Below, one piece after another: positions 1-9,057 of a stretch of 64,000 nucleotides of DNA (position 1 is the first letter of the stretch; every line of letters begins with the position of its first letter). Made by a program: the position numbers and the translations under genes. A model generated the notes under the pieces. The model was not told the origin of the DNA and ran no database searches. It was given only the letters and a program-made list of their open reading frames with translations. Source of the stretch: Bacteroidales bacterium (GTDB taxonomy: Bacteria > Bacteroidota > Bacteroidia > Bacteroidales > FEN-979); NCBI GenBank assembly GCA_023229525.1, contig JALNZC010000021.1, forward strand, positions 1 through 64,000. Direction: 5' to 3'.

Positions 1-558
1 TAGCACTTCGTTGTAAATCGCCGAGGACAACCCGCCAAGGTATGTATATCCAAGGACGATAGCAGCGGATAGTACAAGGCTCAGATGGAAATTCCATCCC
101 AATACTTTTTCCATCAGGATGGCCAGGGCGTACATGGAGATGCCGGAAGCCAGGATGGTCATCACAGCAAAAAGGATAGCATTTAGTCCACGGGTTTTTT
201 CATCAAACCGCAATTTCAGGTACTCGGGTACCGAGCGGGCTTTGGAACCATAATAAAAAGGCATCATAAACAACGCCAGAAACACCATGGCCGGAATGGC
301 TCCAACCCAATAAAAATGGGTGGTCAGCATTCCGTATTTGGCACCCGATCCGGTCATTCCCATCACCTCCAGAGCTCCCAGATTCGTGGAAATAAATGCC
401 AAACCTGCCACCCAGGCAGGCATAGCCCGTCCGGCTTCCAAAAAGGCATTAGCCGTTTTCATATATCGTTTAAGCGCCCAGCCAATTCCAAGAACAAAAA
501 CGAAATAAACGATCATGATCGTGTAGTCAATCCAACTCAAAGTAAAGCCTGAAGTCAT
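1..558 (-). CDS. Sodium/solute symporter (SSS family), N-terminal part
   Basis: The reading frame starts at the ATG read leftwards from 558 and runs off the window edge, so only about 186 residues are visible. It begins MTSGFTLSWIDYTIM and shows several hydrophobic helices. The N-terminal signature of SSS/SGLT symporters is present: a first helix, then a loop with FLEAGRAMPAW, then a glycine-rich segment (TGSGAKYG) and YYGSKARSVPEYLKLRF. Family members import sugars, amino acids or other solutes with sodium; the substrate cannot be read here. It lies downstream of the beta-1,2-glucan locus on the same strand but is separated by a 454-bp spacer with a repeat, so membership in that operon is uncertain. 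No signal peptide is expected. Confidence 0.85.
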   Translation of the reverse strand, partial: MTSGFTLSWIDYTIMIVYFVFVLGIGWALKRYMKTANAFLEAGRAMPAWVAGLAFISTNLGALEVMGMTGSGAKYGMLTTHFYWVGAIPAMVFLALFMMPFYYGSKARSVPEYLKLRFDEKTRGLNAILFAVMTILASGISMYALAILMEKVLGWNFHLSLVLSAAIVLGYTYLGGLSSAIYNEVL

Positions 559-1012
559 AGTAATTTTTTTGGGGTTTTATTGAGTCACAAACTTAAATAA
601 TATTCTGAAAATCATCTGATTTTTCTTCATAAAAAATCAAAAGTTATGGTTATTTAAAAACTTTTTCTTTCGGGTTTCTTCATCACTCCATTCCATCTCA
701 TCAGGAATTGTTATAACAGTCTTCATTCCGGTAATCAAATGGTTGGAACCCCAAGACAAGCCCTGATCTCGCATTCCGTCCCTAGGGGCGTGGAATTTAC
801 CGTGAGAAACTCAACCCCTGTACCTATTCTCCTCAATGAGAAGGGACCTGGCGATAAGGTGAGTAAAAATTGAAAATCCGGGCAAATTGAAGATCCTCGC
901 CATAAGCCACAAGGAACCTTCGATCCTTGAAGTTATTCCCGCTCCCTGATCCCGCCGCAAAACAGTGGTAAACGCGCGCAAGGATTCAAAGATCATGGGA
1001 AAGAGATCTGTA
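559..1012. other. 454-bp spacer without a convincing gene
   Basis: No supported gene. Positions 559-750 are AT-rich. From about 750 to 872 there is a diverged copy of an intergenic element found again at 43,055-43,170. A 72-codon frame read leftwards from 1029 lies over that repeat and is not credible. Confidence 0.6.
755..872. repeat. Dispersed intergenic repeat, copy 1
   Basis: Aligns by eye with 43,055-43,170. Shared words in order include CATTCCG/AATTCCG, GGAATTTACC, CTCAACC, TTCTCCT, AAGG and AAGGTGA/GAGGTGA. This copy is more diverged, and its palindrome (TTCTCCT near 838, AGAAGGG near 840-845) is less perfect. Confidence 0.5.
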
Positions 1013-4000
1013 TTACAGATGTATCTCAAGAATATTATCCTGCTGATTCAACATGTCTAGAAATTGATCAGTTGGAATAACTGCCCCACCCATGCGATAT
1101 TTGTTCTCTTCATGTGTGAATGTTACTGATTTACCGTTAATGGAAATTGCTTTGGGGCCAAAGGTGCCTTCCTTAACTGTATAGTTACATGTCACGGAAT
1201 GATCCATAAAATCTATTGAAGCAGAGAGACCATTTAATGAATGAGGAATTACCGGATCGATAATTATCCTGCCAAATTCAGGACGTAAACCAAGCAATCG
1301 GGAAACAATCAGACCAATATAAATGCCCGGTCCACTGGAATAAACCCGCCAGCCACCTTTCAGGGTAATTTTTCCAGTTTTTATTTCATCGTATCGTTCA
1401 TCCGCTTCATAACGATTCTTAAATGCAACATCTGAGCTGCTATAATAACAATTCGATTGCCGGATATCCCCACAGGGAACAATATCTCTGTATGCAACCG
1501 GATTAGCCTGACGAAGCGCGATCAGAAAAGCCTCTGCCCTACCTGTGCAAGCTTGTGATTCCGCATAACGAATATGTTCATGCACATACATAATTCCAAT
1601 CTCGCGACCAAAGAAAGTACTGCTTTCGGCTCTCTGAAAAAGTGTTTGAATACCTCCTTTGTATTTAAGGGGACGATTCATCAAACGAGCGCCATCAGGG
1701 CCTTTCAGATACTGTTCAATGAGATCCTGATGGTGAAGAGCTTGTTCTTTGGTAAAAATTTCACTGATAATACCGCGATTCATCGGCAATATGCTGTATT
1801 GGATATTGGTTTTATGATCATCCGGATGAAGCAACAAGCTGATGTTACGATCTTCTTCAAAAAGACCATACCCCGCAACTACATCATCCTTTATCAGATA
1901 TTTGTTAAAATCGGCTTTAATCCGTTCACAGATTTTTTTCAACTCTTTGGCTTTAGCTGTATTACCTGACTGTTCATACACCAGCTGATATTGATTAAAT
2001 GCCTGGTAATTCATTTCAACCGTCCAACTTGAAATCATCCGTTGCGCCAATTCCTTGCTAACCGGTTGCAGGGAATCATTCCAGTCACCGCCGCCAAAGG
2101 GAACAAGTGCAGTTCCGGGAATAAATGAATTAACAATCATATTAATAAGCCTGTCTACATGCTCACTAAGTGGTGTTTGTTCAGCATGTACCACTCCGTG
2201 TTCGTGATAGTAAGGTAGAATCTCGTAGAGGATTTTCACATCGCCGATAACTTTGATATAGTTGCTCAGCGCAATCATGCACCAATAAAAAATGTCTCCG
2301 TGAGAGCAATCGGCCCGGATATTTGAGTAACTGTCGAACATCCACCATTGCGGCCACCCACCATCTGTATTCTGATTCGAGAAAATAATAAGCAAGACCT
2401 GTTTAGCTTCATCATATTTTTCAGTACACATCAGTAAGTCAAACGGTCCCTGCGCTATATCGCGCGTACCCCAGGCAGCTCCGCTAAACTGTTCCAAACC
2501 GTAAGGCGTTAAATAATGGGTAATTGCATTCATGCCATACCAGGGCAGGATTTCCTGAATGGCTGCGATGTCTTTATGATCTCCTTTGAGTGACAGATTT
2601 AAACACAAGTCCTGCCATACATCCTGGGCATCCTGACAATCTGAAAGCCACTGAGCATCGGTATCTTCAATTTTAACTGCTTGAATCGCAGAACATACCT
2701 CACCGAGGAAACTCATACAGAATTCGGATGTTTCCGGTATTTTAAGGACAAACAGGGAATCCCCATGACTTTGATGATCGCTATACAGAACTTCATCCCC
2801 GCCGACCCTATAATTATAATAATTATAATCTAAATGTGCACTATTTACAACAATCCTGAATTGAGCCTGCGGAAATTTACCGACAATCATACTACCCGCT
2901 TTCGGTTTTGCCACATATTCTCCACTTATACTACCCGGGATCATTGTCCAGCCATTAACTTTATCAAAGTCATGGGTAATTATCAATTTCACACTGTTAC
3001 CGCTTACAACTTTAAAGTCCATATTAACCCGTGGGGCTGTTTTCGAAGTCCAACTTCGAACCTGGAAGCAATGACCGCCATATTTATATATCCACCGGCA
3101 ATGATTTAGACCGATCTCAAAAGCAGAAGGAACACCAAGCAAATATTGACATCCATCAATCTCAACAATGATTCTCTGTCCTGATTCAGGTTCGAGATTA
3201 AACTGACTGGTACAAATGGAAAGAAAAACATTAAAATTTGTATTCCCCTGCGAAAGATGTGAATTGAAAACACCATACGCATATGAGGTTGTGGATACAA
3301 TTTTCTCGTCGGGTGCATACCCAGCCTTAGCCTGCATGATATGAGCGTGTGGACGGTCAGCAATAATTTCTTTAGCACGTAAAACAACATGGTTGTTTTG
3401 TCCGCAGAAAAAGGATAACAACCGACCCTTTTCTGTTTCAGAATGACGCCTCACCTTACCAAAAAACCGGTCAATATCTTGATCCGTCAAATCATCAACC
3501 GGTAATAAAACAGACGTATTAAATATATTTTTATCCGGAGTAAACAACGCATTCGGATTCAGAGACAATTCTTCTTCACTAAATTCAAGCATAAGGTCAG
3601 ATAATCGATTCAAATCATTTTCTGATGTGACCTGAGGATGATCCGGTAAATAGGTCGAAACAAAAACACTTTTATGATGATCCCCGGCGGCCAATTTAAA
3701 TGGTTTTTCCTGCAAGGCAAGAACAGAAGATTCTCCTGAATACTCACCCCCCAGCCTCTCTGCAAGCAGACCTTCTGCAATTCCGGTTTCCCTGAAGGTT
3801 TTACCATAAAACTGCATGCCATCAACACTTGCAGCTATCGCGGAATTTTTACATGCCATCATCAACCATGGATTTCCAACAGATTCTTTCATATTTTGAC
3901 GACAGCATATGACAGATCCATACTTTTTATCTTCAAGTATCCGCCGTTCAAGATATTGACTCACATAATATTCGTTGATTAATCCATCTGTCATAGGTTT

Positions 4001-4384
4001 TAGTCCGACATCCTGAACATAAATTAAATCAAGTTCAACCTGATCATCAGAACTATTGGTAATATCAATACGCCATTGCCAACTTAAACTTTTTTTCGAA
4101 AGTTGAAGAACACAAACGTAATCAAGACCGGCCCAACTGCCTTTTGTGAGAAACGAATCTTCACTTACATTAAAACAACTATTACTTTCCGGACCTAAAA
4201 GTGGTTTGTGCTCAAAGGGTTTTGTTCTTTTCCTCAGAAAGAGATTTGCCCCAGATTTGGAAAAAGGCGTTACGGCTTTAAGACTTATTCTGATCGGATC
4301 AACTTGAATATACTGAATTGAGCCATTTTCAAGAAAATCGAAGGAAAATCCAAGGGAATTATGAATTTTCAGTTTAGCTGACAT
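1013..4384 (-). CDS. GH94 phosphorylase, probable 1,2-beta-oligoglucan phosphorylase
   Basis: Starts at ATG (4384); 1123 residues with no signal peptide, so cytoplasmic. The C-terminal half has GH94 (alpha/alpha)6 features: WGTRDIAQGP at about 638-647, DGGWPQWWMFD at about 674-684, and the acid-bearing GGGDWND with Asp about 767. The N-terminal ~580 residues form long beta-rich domains. Length near 1100 with this domain order resembles characterised 1,2-beta-oligoglucan phosphorylases (SOGP) rather than the ~800-residue cellobiose phosphorylases. The locus also holds two GH144 enzymes, a family known for endo-beta-1,2-glucanases. Inferred reaction: phosphorolysis of imported sophorooligosaccharides to glucose 1-phosphate. 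It is the last gene of the PUL transcript, 91 bp after the GH35 gene. GH94 family is secure; linkage specificity is inferred, and GH149/GH161-type specificity is the alternative. Confidence 0.85.
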   Translation of the reverse strand: MSAKLKIHNSLGFSFDFLENGSIQYIQVDPIRISLKAVTPFSKSGANLFLRKRTKPFEHKPLLGPESNSCFNVSEDSFLTKGSWAGLDYVCVLQLSKKSLSWQWRIDITNSSDDQVELDLIYVQDVGLKPMTDGLINEYYVSQYLERRILEDKKYGSVICCRQNMKESVGNPWLMMACKNSAIAASVDGMQFYGKTFRETGIAEGLLAERLGGEYSGESSVLALQEKPFKLAAGDHHKSVFVSTYLPDHPQVTSENDLNRLSDLMLEFSEEELSLNPNALFTPDKNIFNTSVLLPVDDLTDQDIDRFFGKVRRHSETEKGRLLSFFCGQNNHVVLRAKEIIADRPHAHIMQAKAGYAPDEKIVSTTSYAYGVFNSHLSQGNTNFNVFLSICTSQFNLEPESGQRIIVEIDGCQYLLGVPSAFEIGLNHCRWIYKYGGHCFQVRSWTSKTAPRVNMDFKVVSGNSVKLIITHDFDKVNGWTMIPGSISGEYVAKPKAGSMIVGKFPQAQFRIVVNSAHLDYNYYNYRVGGDEVLYSDHQSHGDSLFVLKIPETSEFCMSFLGEVCSAIQAVKIEDTDAQWLSDCQDAQDVWQDLCLNLSLKGDHKDIAAIQEILPWYGMNAITHYLTPYGLEQFSGAAWGTRDIAQGPFDLLMCTEKYDEAKQVLLIIFSNQNTDGGWPQWWMFDSYSNIRADCSHGDIFYWCMIALSNYIKVIGDVKILYEILPYYHEHGVVHAEQTPLSEHVDRLINMIVNSFIPGTALVPFGGGDWNDSLQPVSKELAQRMISSWTVEMNYQAFNQYQLVYEQSGNTAKAKELKKICERIKADFNKYLIKDDVVAGYGLFEEDRNISLLLHPDDHKTNIQYSILPMNRGIISEIFTKEQALHHQDLIEQYLKGPDGARLMNRPLKYKGGIQTLFQRAESSTFFGREIGIMYVHEHIRYAESQACTGRAEAFLIALRQANPVAYRDIVPCGDIRQSNCYYSSSDVAFKNRYEADERYDEIKTGKITLKGGWRVYSSGPGIYIGLIVSRLLGLRPEFGRIIIDPVIPHSLNGLSASIDFMDHSVTCNYTVKEGTFGPKAISINGKSVTFTHEENKYRMGGAVIPTDQFLDMLNQQDNILEIHL

Positions 4385-4439
4385 GTTTATATTTTTTAAA
4401 TCACCTCAGTTCCTCGCAGTTATTATACCTCACCAACTG

Positions 4440-4461
4440 CCCCTCTCCTGAAGGAGAGGGG
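4440..4461. repeat. Perfect C/G-rich palindrome between GH35 and GH94
   Basis: Ten-base arms (CCCCTCTCCT at 4440-4449 and AGGAGAGGGG at 4452-4461) around GA, inside the 91-bp gap of the operon. No U-run follows in the direction of transcription, so it may stabilise or punctuate the mRNA rather than end it. It belongs to the family of C-rich palindromes seen elsewhere in the window. Confidence 0.6.
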
Positions 4462-4475
4462 TGATTGTGTATGGA

Positions 4476-6908
4476 TCACTTTGTTTTTATATTCAGCAAC
4501 ATCTCATTTCTGTGTATGTGACGGTATATGAAAGCAACACGCTTGTCGTCACGAACCATTTTAACATACTCGCCATTTAATGTTGCAGATTTGATTCTTT
4601 GGACATTTGCACCTTCTAAGACCAGTTCACCATTCAAATCACGATCTCCGTACAGGGTAATCATTAGCTGTTCATCCATCTTTGCAACATGGAGAATGTC
4701 AGAAGTACTATGCAGAATTGTTAATCCTTCAGAGACTTCCAGGCACACCGGTGTTAATACACCGTACAATGCCGGCCATAACATTTCATTTTGTGCGTAA
4801 GGAATTGTAATAGCCTCACCACTTTCAGGATGCGTGTAAGTAATTTTGCCAATCTGTTCTTCATTGTAATAATTCCCTACAAAAAGAAGGGCAGCATTGT
4901 TATATGTGAATCGTTCTCTTGCCGCGAGAAAATCATTGTCGGTTGATGCTTGCCTGAGTTTTGCCCCCGATCTTTTTAGTATTTCTTCATATACATGTTT
5001 ATGTCCTTCAGTGTCGAAACCGATCCATGTTCCAATGTGAATAAGGGTTCCGCTTCCGAGAATTTTTGTAAATCCGCATGCAATGCCGTTGATAGTCCGG
5101 GCAATGACTTGCGCACTGCAAAGCGATTCTTCTGAATAGGTGATCTGAGGATTGGCACATTTGATATCTTTCAGGTCAAATATATCGATCAATGGTGAAT
5201 CAATGATTTCTCTTCCGGATGGTGATATGGACAATGCATCCCGAATGATGGTACATGGCCTTTGCGACATTTCACGATCAGGCAGATAAGGGAAAAGAAC
5301 ACTATAACCACCGGCTATGGTATAATCTACAATAACCTGTTGATCCCTGGCATTCATCTCATCCGTAGTAAATGCCCAGACTTGTTTGTACTTATGCAAA
5401 ATATCCGAAGAAGCTTTACTTAAATCGATCATATCATAATCGATATTAAGAACTTGAAGCACTTTCAGCAATCCGTCAAAATAGGCTGGTCTGCGGATTG
5501 CAGATGGTGGGAATTGTAGTTCACACTCCTCTTTAACGGGCCTTTCCAGCTCTGTAGTGTAATACGGAGGATAGAATAAGACACATATTTCAGCTTTCCG
5601 TTTTGCATTAACGAAGAGGCTTTCGGAGGTTTTTACAATTTTACTCATTCGTTTGATCAAAGGGAAGGCACTGGTATGTTCACCTTCCGCTGTGAGCGGG
5701 CTGAACCAATAAAAAGTCTCTCCTGAATATCCCGTACGACCAGGGTTGCGTCCCTGCGAGAACATATAATAGTTCCAACCGGCCAAGCCGTTGGCAAGAC
5801 TTGCTTTGTAGAAGAGTTCCATCTCACGTGGATTCGTTACCACTTGATATTCACGGGAACCACACTGGAACTCAGCAGCAAAAAGCGGTTTGTTCCCCTG
5901 CATTGCACAAGTGATATCATTAATGATCCGGTCATCATGCATATTGCGGTATGATAAAAATTCCGGAATATGATCGACTCCGAATAGGATCTCACTCTTA
6001 TCATCAAATAAATCTTCGTACATGGTGATATTGACCGGAAATTCATAACCGTGTCCATAGATCCAACCGGGAAGATTGTGATATAAAGGAACACTAATAC
6101 CTCTATCTCTGGCCATCCTGCTCAGCATTCTTAAATAGTCGCCATAATAAGTTCTCCAGAAACAATGCCATTCATAATCACGGCCACGATCACCTTTTGA
6201 TGCATACGGAAGATTACCATCCGGAGGAAGTTCTACATGAGTAAAATCCTGATAACCTGTTCCCCACAACTTATTTACTTCGGCAATACTTTTGAATTTA
6301 AGTGATAGGTAAGAAATGAAGCGATTTTTCACTGCATTCCCGTAATCTCCCTGTTTCGCCAGCCATGAGAATACGCCGATCTCATTACAGATCTGCATCA
6401 TAATAACCGGTCCACCAGCAGTTATTTCGCGCTCACTGATGAACGGCATGATCTGATCATACCACAAAGCAACCTTTTCAAGGTATTTCTGATTAAACAG
6501 GCTTACTCCGTCACTGTGAACTATTTCATCTTTGCTGTTGCGCATTTTAACTTCGTCGCTATATTGATCCATAAACCAGTCTGGAAGTCCGGCTCCCCGA
6601 AACTCTGCCAGAATAAAGGGACCCGGTTTTACAATGCAAGTTAATCCATGAGTCTGGCATCGCTGAAGCCAACCTTTAAGATCGCGTTCAGGAGATGATG
6701 TGCCGTCAAAATCAAAAATTCCCTCCTCCGATTCGTGCCATGCCCAAGGAATGTATGTGCTGACTGTAGTTAAACCGGCTTCTTTCGCCGCTTCTAAATG
6801 CTTGTCCCACAGTTCACGCTTTATTCTGAAATAATGGATCTCTCCCGAATTGAGAAACACCTTTTTATTATTCAGATAAAAACTATCTTCTTTTATACTA
6901 AATGTCAT
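4476..6908 (-). CDS. GH35 family enzyme, probable beta-1,2-oligoglucan-active glycosidase or transglycosylase
   Basis: 810 residues, ATG start at 6908, no signal peptide. The N-terminal TIM barrel is clear: GEIHYFRIKRELWDKHL near 22-38, YIPWAWHE near 52-59, KPGPFILAEFRGAGLPDW near 94-111. The acid/base Glu is about 176 in MQICNEIG and the nucleophile Glu about 346 in FAAEFQCG. Canonical beta-galactosidases of this family carry QVENEYG at the first site, so this subfamily departs from them. A GH35 protein from an Ignavibacterium album beta-1,2-glucan cluster was reported as a 1,2-beta-oligoglucan glucosyltransferase. The present gene sits in the same type of locus between GH94 and transporter genes, so a similar role is inferred. 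Its start overlaps the end of the transporter gene by 4 bp (ATGA), implying coupled translation. Beta-galactosidase remains the default alternative. Confidence 0.85.
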   Translation of the reverse strand: MTFSIKEDSFYLNNKKVFLNSGEIHYFRIKRELWDKHLEAAKEAGLTTVSTYIPWAWHESEEGIFDFDGTSSPERDLKGWLQRCQTHGLTCIVKPGPFILAEFRGAGLPDWFMDQYSDEVKMRNSKDEIVHSDGVSLFNQKYLEKVALWYDQIMPFISEREITAGGPVIMMQICNEIGVFSWLAKQGDYGNAVKNRFISYLSLKFKSIAEVNKLWGTGYQDFTHVELPPDGNLPYASKGDRGRDYEWHCFWRTYYGDYLRMLSRMARDRGISVPLYHNLPGWIYGHGYEFPVNITMYEDLFDDKSEILFGVDHIPEFLSYRNMHDDRIINDITCAMQGNKPLFAAEFQCGSREYQVVTNPREMELFYKASLANGLAGWNYYMFSQGRNPGRTGYSGETFYWFSPLTAEGEHTSAFPLIKRMSKIVKTSESLFVNAKRKAEICVLFYPPYYTTELERPVKEECELQFPPSAIRRPAYFDGLLKVLQVLNIDYDMIDLSKASSDILHKYKQVWAFTTDEMNARDQQVIVDYTIAGGYSVLFPYLPDREMSQRPCTIIRDALSISPSGREIIDSPLIDIFDLKDIKCANPQITYSEESLCSAQVIARTINGIACGFTKILGSGTLIHIGTWIGFDTEGHKHVYEEILKRSGAKLRQASTDNDFLAARERFTYNNAALLFVGNYYNEEQIGKITYTHPESGEAITIPYAQNEMLWPALYGVLTPVCLEVSEGLTILHSTSDILHVAKMDEQLMITLYGDRDLNGELVLEGANVQRIKSATLNGEYVKMVRDDKRVAFIYRHIHRNEMLLNIKTK

Positions 6909-8974
6909 ACTTCTTCTCTTGAACGTTCTGAATTTCTTTGCCTGAGAAGATCTTTAATTTCATGGCTTCGCTTCTCAGTTAATGAGTAACGGAGGACAAA
7001 GAAAATCGAAAAGATGCTTAATAACAGTGGCAGTCCAATTTCAACCACACGCATCATTAAAAGTGTATAAGGTGTCTGCTGTGTAAGCGGTACGATGTTG
7101 TTTTCAATATCGCTAAGCTCTTTATCTAGAAGATCCAAAGATAGTGAAGGGTCCATGTTCGCAAGGAGGTCATTTACTCCTCTGATGTCCTGGTTGAGAT
7201 GTTTATAATGCTCTTTGCTGTTTTTATTTTTCAGGGATTTAGCCTCCAGGTGCGACAAGAGTTCAAATGAATTCATCCTGGCTTTCTCAAGCTTTGTTTG
7301 AATTGTCAAAGGGATTGCCTGTTCGATCATGGTTTTAATCCGGGAGGCTTCTGTCTGTGGTCCTGATTTTTTTAAACTCAACTGAAGCTTTTCCAATTCA
7401 ACTACTGTTGACTTTGTCGATGATATGGCATTTAACAGTGCGTTTCTCTTCATACTTTGATATTCAGGCAAATTCAGGTTTGTCTCGTCCTGCTTTTTAT
7501 GAGACTCTTTTTCCAGATAGATCAAATATTCTTTTGACTCAGTGAGCGCTTCAGCGCTCTGAATTTTGGTGTTTTCAAGCCACTCCTTATTAACGTTGGG
7601 GAGACCATGGTAATCTTTCCAGTACTGAACCTTACTGCGGATCTCCCTGATATTCCCCTGTATCCTATCGACTTTTGTGACCTGGGTTTCGTCAAACATG
7701 GTAAATACGATCAGCGCACCTGCGACAAAGCTGGCGAGGGCGCTTCCCATTTTTATAAACCACCAGAATACCGAGTAATAACTACCCTCGGAACGATAAC
7801 CCGTCTTCAATTCGTCTTCATCACAGATATCGCCAACCATGGAAGCACCCAGTGTAAAGAAAAACAACATGCCGGCAGAAAGCAGCACCGTGGGAATAAT
7901 GATCAAATAGGGATATGACGGGTTATAGCAGACAATTTTGGATAATTGTGCCAGACACATGAGTAGAATAGCAATGGCGAGGGTATTCCTTTTACCCATT
8001 TTCGGACTGATCCAGTTGAGGGGGAAAACGGCCAGTAGTCCGGTGATGGCCCAGACGGTACCGTTGATCCCGAGCAGGGTGGCGCCTTGAACTTTGTCAC
8101 CTCCGAAGACATAAAAAATAGGAATGTATGACCCGAGCAACTGGACGAAATTGAATCCCATGGCCAGTGTAAAAATTGTCAAGGTCAACATAATAAAGTT
8201 TTTGTTGGTGGCAGTATGTTTCATGTCATGCCAGAAGGGTGTTTTTTCATGCTTTGCAGCTTTTACAAACCCCGGTTCACGTAATTTGAAAAACCACCAG
8301 AAAGAAAGTGGGATCAGTATGGCTGCGATCATTAAGGAGACGTAGCGCATACCATCGGCTTCATTTCCTCCTGTACCTTTGAAAATTTCCATGCTGGCGA
8401 GGGCAAAAAGCCAGGGTGTGCTCATGGCAAAAAGATTGCCTACAAAACTCTTGGCGCTGAAAAGACGGGTACGTTCGTGGTAATCGGTAGTCATTTCCAT
8501 ACCCAGGGCGCCATGAGGGATCTCGAAGATATTACAGGCAGTGAAAAAGAGAAGAAGGGAAAAAAGAATATAGGCAAGCTGAAACCATTGGAAGCCGGAT
8601 TCAGATGGAAACCATGTTCTCACCATATCTCCTTTTGGGATCCACCACATGACAACAAAAAAAACGGCAACGAGTATTCCGCCGATCAGCAAATAGGGAC
8701 GCCGGCGTCCCCAACGGGTACGGGTATTGTCAGAAAGATGACCGATAAAAGGATCAGAGAGGGCATCCCACAAACGGGGGACAATCAAAATTGCTCCCAG
8801 CCAGAAGGCGCTTAACCCCAAACTTATATTGCCCATCAACCCTACAAGAATTCCCGCTATGTTAAAGAGCGCAATAGGAATAATACCTCCAGCCCCATAA
8901 GCAGCTAACTGTGAAAAGTGAATCTGATGTTCTGATTTTGCAATGTGACCCGTGCTTTTTTCTTGTTCGTTCAT
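6905..8974 (-). CDS. GPH-type MFS sugar transporter with ~200-residue insert before the last helix
   Basis: 689 residues; ATG at 8974. Residues 1-427 follow the GPH (MFS_2) pattern: DALSDPFIGHLSDNTRTRWGRRRPY near 70-94, helices through about 380, then GDICDEDELKTGYRSEGSYY near 381-400 and a helix ending at about 427. The final helix and its usual tail (MRVVEIGLPLL, RYSLTEKRSHEIKDLL) begin only at about 640. Between them lie about 200 charged, Lys/Glu/Leu-rich residues with coiled-coil character, whereas family members are about 450 residues with a short loop here. With a 12-helix, N-in topology this loop would face the periplasm. Probable role: import of beta-1,2-gluco-oligosaccharides for the cytoplasmic GH35 and GH94 enzymes encoded next. 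Substrate is inferred from context. Confidence 0.85.
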   Translation of the reverse strand: MNEQEKSTGHIAKSEHQIHFSQLAAYGAGGIIPIALFNIAGILVGLMGNISLGLSAFWLGAILIVPRLWDALSDPFIGHLSDNTRTRWGRRRPYLLIGGILVAVFFVVMWWIPKGDMVRTWFPSESGFQWFQLAYILFSLLLFFTACNIFEIPHGALGMEMTTDYHERTRLFSAKSFVGNLFAMSTPWLFALASMEIFKGTGGNEADGMRYVSLMIAAILIPLSFWWFFKLREPGFVKAAKHEKTPFWHDMKHTATNKNFIMLTLTIFTLAMGFNFVQLLGSYIPIFYVFGGDKVQGATLLGINGTVWAITGLLAVFPLNWISPKMGKRNTLAIAILLMCLAQLSKIVCYNPSYPYLIIIPTVLLSAGMLFFFTLGASMVGDICDEDELKTGYRSEGSYYSVFWWFIKMGSALASFVAGALIVFTMFDETQVTKVDRIQGNIREIRSKVQYWKDYHGLPNVNKEWLENTKIQSAEALTESKEYLIYLEKESHKKQDETNLNLPEYQSMKRNALLNAISSTKSTVVELEKLQLSLKKSGPQTEASRIKTMIEQAIPLTIQTKLEKARMNSFELLSHLEAKSLKNKNSKEHYKHLNQDIRGVNDLLANMDPSLSLDLLDKELSDIENNIVPLTQQTPYTLLMMRVVEIGLPLLLSIFSIFFVLRYSLTEKRSHEIKDLLRQRNSERSREEV

Positions 8975-9000
8975 AAAAGTACCTGTTGATTTAAGTTTAA

Positions 9001-9044
9001 CCCACCCCTTCTCCTCCCTGCTGGCAGGGTTGGGAAGGGGTGGG
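9001..9044. repeat. C/G-rich palindrome between transporter and GH gene
   Basis: Outer arms CCCACCCCTTC (9001-9011) and GAAGGGGTGGG (9034-9044) enclose a second inverted pair, CCCTG/CAGGG. It lies in the 83-bp gap between two genes of the same strand. Similar C-rich palindromes recur at 4440, 28,477, 30,476 and 30,637. Confidence 0.6.
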
Positions 9045-9057
9045 TAGATTCTATTCT

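Noticed and set aside
811..1029. 72-codon frame on the minus strand overlapping the end of the GH94 gene
   Set aside because: It lies on the dispersed repeat, has no protein-like pattern and overlaps a real gene.
1013..4384. Cellobiose phosphorylase as the specific name for the GH94 enzyme
   Set aside because: The protein is about 300 residues longer than cellobiose phosphorylases and lies in a locus with GH144 enzymes.
4440..4461. Palindrome between GH35 and GH94 as a transcription terminator
   Set aside because: Strong stem but no U-run on the minus strand; treated as a repeat instead.
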